Source: Bacteroidota bacterium (lineage in GTDB: Bacteria; Bacteroidota; Bacteroidia; Flavobacteriales; Weeksellaceae). Taken from it: 6,087 nt of DNA. Positions within the stretch are counted from its first letter, which is position 1. Each line of letters opens with the position of its first letter. Below are positions 5,360-6,087 of this stretch, in pieces. The notes beneath the pieces were generated by a model. That model was not told the origin of the DNA. It did not search any database and worked only from the letters and a program-made list of their open reading frames with translations. The stretch lies in assembly GCA_023399675.1 (NCBI GenBank), contig JAEWOM010000273.1, positions 1 to 6,087 on the forward strand, written 5' to 3'. Made by a program: the position numbers and the translations under genes.

Positions 5360-6087
5360 TTACCTTTCGAACAGCAGTCTTTCCGCCGACCTTTCTCCCG
5401 TAACAGTTCCGTTTTCAAATACGAGTTTCCCATTAACGAAAGTATGTGTGACCTGGCTGTGAAATTCTGCTCCTTCCAGCGGACTCCAGCCACATTTTGA
5501 AAGGATATTTTGTTTTGATACTGTCCAGTTTGCATCCAAATCAACCAAAACGAGGTCTGCTTTAAAACCTTCTCTGATAAAACCACGTTTTTCAATCTCG
5601 AAAAGAATTGCAGGATTGTGACACATTTTTTCAACAACTTTTTCCAGTGAAATTTTTCCTTTTTTGAAATATTCGAGCATAGTGACCAAAGAATGCTGCA
5701 CAAGCGGAGCACCTGATGGACATTTCGTATAGGGATTATCTTTTTCTTCGAGTGTGTGAGGCGCATGGTCTGTTGCGATAACGTCAATTCTGTCGTCCAA
5801 AAGCGCTTCCCAAAGCCCGTCTTTGTCTTTTTGGGTCTTTACAGCGGGATTCCATTTTATTAAAGCCCCTTTTGTCTCATAATCCACGTTGGTAAAGTGC
5901 AGGTGATGAACACAAACCTCCGCAGTGATTTTCTTTTCTTTCAGCGGTATATCATTTCTGAAAAGCTGCGTTTCCCTCGCGGTAGAAAGATGATAGATAT
6001 GCAGTCTCGCACCGGTTTTTTCAGCGAGCTCAACAGCTTTTGACGAAGAAATAAAACAGGCTTCTTCACTTCTGATCAAGTGATGAT
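5360..6087 (-). CDS. pyrC: Dihydroorotase, C-terminal part (N-terminus beyond the window)
   Basis: The frame is open from the right edge to TAA at 5362-5360 and gives the last 241 residues, roughly the second half of a type I dihydroorotase (usually 420-450 residues). The enzyme closes N-carbamoyl-aspartate to dihydroorotate, the third step of pyrimidine synthesis, in the cytoplasm. Visible landmarks, numbered from the edge: HHLIRSEEAC (1-10), IYHLSTA with zinc-ligand His32, AEVCVHHL with a metal-ligand His (60/61), IKWNPAVK (75-83) for substrate contact, ATDHAPH with the catalytic Asp106, PSGAPLVQ (122-129) near the active site, HNPA (156-159), RGFIREG (167-173), ADLVLVD (176-182), and KCGWSP-x-EG (197-205). 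The HxH metal pair and the carboxylated Lys are beyond the edge. It is the first visible gene of a possible pyrC-YhhN-SDR unit. No disruption is seen. Confidence 0.95.
   Translation of the reverse strand, partial: HHLIRSEEACFISSSKAVELAEKTGARLHIYHLSTARETQLFRNDIPLKEKKITAEVCVHHLHFTNVDYETKGALIKWNPAVKTQKDKDGLWEALLDDRIDVIATDHAPHTLEEKDNPYTKCPSGAPLVQHSLVTMLEYFKKGKISLEKVVEKMCHNPAILFEIEKRGFIREGFKADLVLVDLDANWTVSKQNILSKCGWSPLEGAEFHSQVTHTFVNGKLVFENGTVTGERSAERLLFER

Noticed and set aside
6077..6079. TTG as a start codon of a shorter dihydroorotase
   Set aside because: The frame continues to the right edge with family-typical residues (HHLIRSEE), so this is an internal Leu codon of a gene cut by the window.
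1..6087. A new defence, mobile or secondary-metabolite system
   Set aside because: All genes belong to common housekeeping or metabolic families, no transposase, integrase, phage, toxin or nuclease is seen, and no composition break stands out.

Overview
The window looks like ordinary chromosomal DNA from a member of the Bacteroidota, most likely a flavobacterium of the Chryseobacterium/Weeksellaceae type. The evidence is the protein styles (M43 'NYMDY' metalloprotease end, M1 peptidase with GGMEYP and HEFGH, a type I dihydroorotase ending), A-rich leaders without clear Shine-Dalgarno sequences, AT-rich intergenic DNA, and an exact TAnnTTTG promoter element (the Bacteroidota -7 box) in front of a tRNA gene. 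The genus is an inference.

Layout. At the left edge (1-164, + strand) is the C-terminal end of an M43/pappalysin-type secreted metalloprotease, closed by a strong intrinsic terminator (191-220). A 348-base AT-rich gap with several small inverted repeats leads to a 178-residue stress-type protein (513-1049, +): a YflT-like N-terminal part followed by a glycine-zipper hydrophobic core. A perfect 12-bp hairpin (1078-1110) separates it from the converging tRNA-Leu(CAG) gene (1113-1197, - strand) and probably ends transcription from both sides.

All remaining genes are on the - strand. In transcription order they are: the C-terminal half or more of dihydroorotase PyrC (5360-6087, cut by the right edge); a YhhN/TMEM86-family membrane protein (4680-5330, GTG start), 29 bases downstream; a 2,4-dienoyl-CoA-reductase-like SDR (3699-4577), 102 bases further on; a strong terminator (3603-3640); then a secreted M1 aminopeptidase (1290-3515) under its own palindrome-rich leader, with a weak terminator and the tRNA-Leu promoter just after it.

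How the genes fit together. PyrC, the YhhN protein and the SDR can form one transcription unit because no terminator is visible until after the SDR. YhhN (ether-lipid vinyl-ether cleavage in characterised relatives) and the DECR-like SDR (unsaturated acyl-CoA reduction) share a lipid theme, while PyrC belongs to pyrimidine synthesis. The M1 and M43 proteins are envelope or secreted peptidases that would suit a peptide-using lifestyle.

I found no CRISPR array, insertion sequence, phage gene, toxin-antitoxin pair or defence island, and no convincing undescribed multi-gene system. The most unusual signal is the overlapping palindrome cluster (3527-3588) directly upstream of the M1 aminopeptidase, where two hairpins compete for the same bases.
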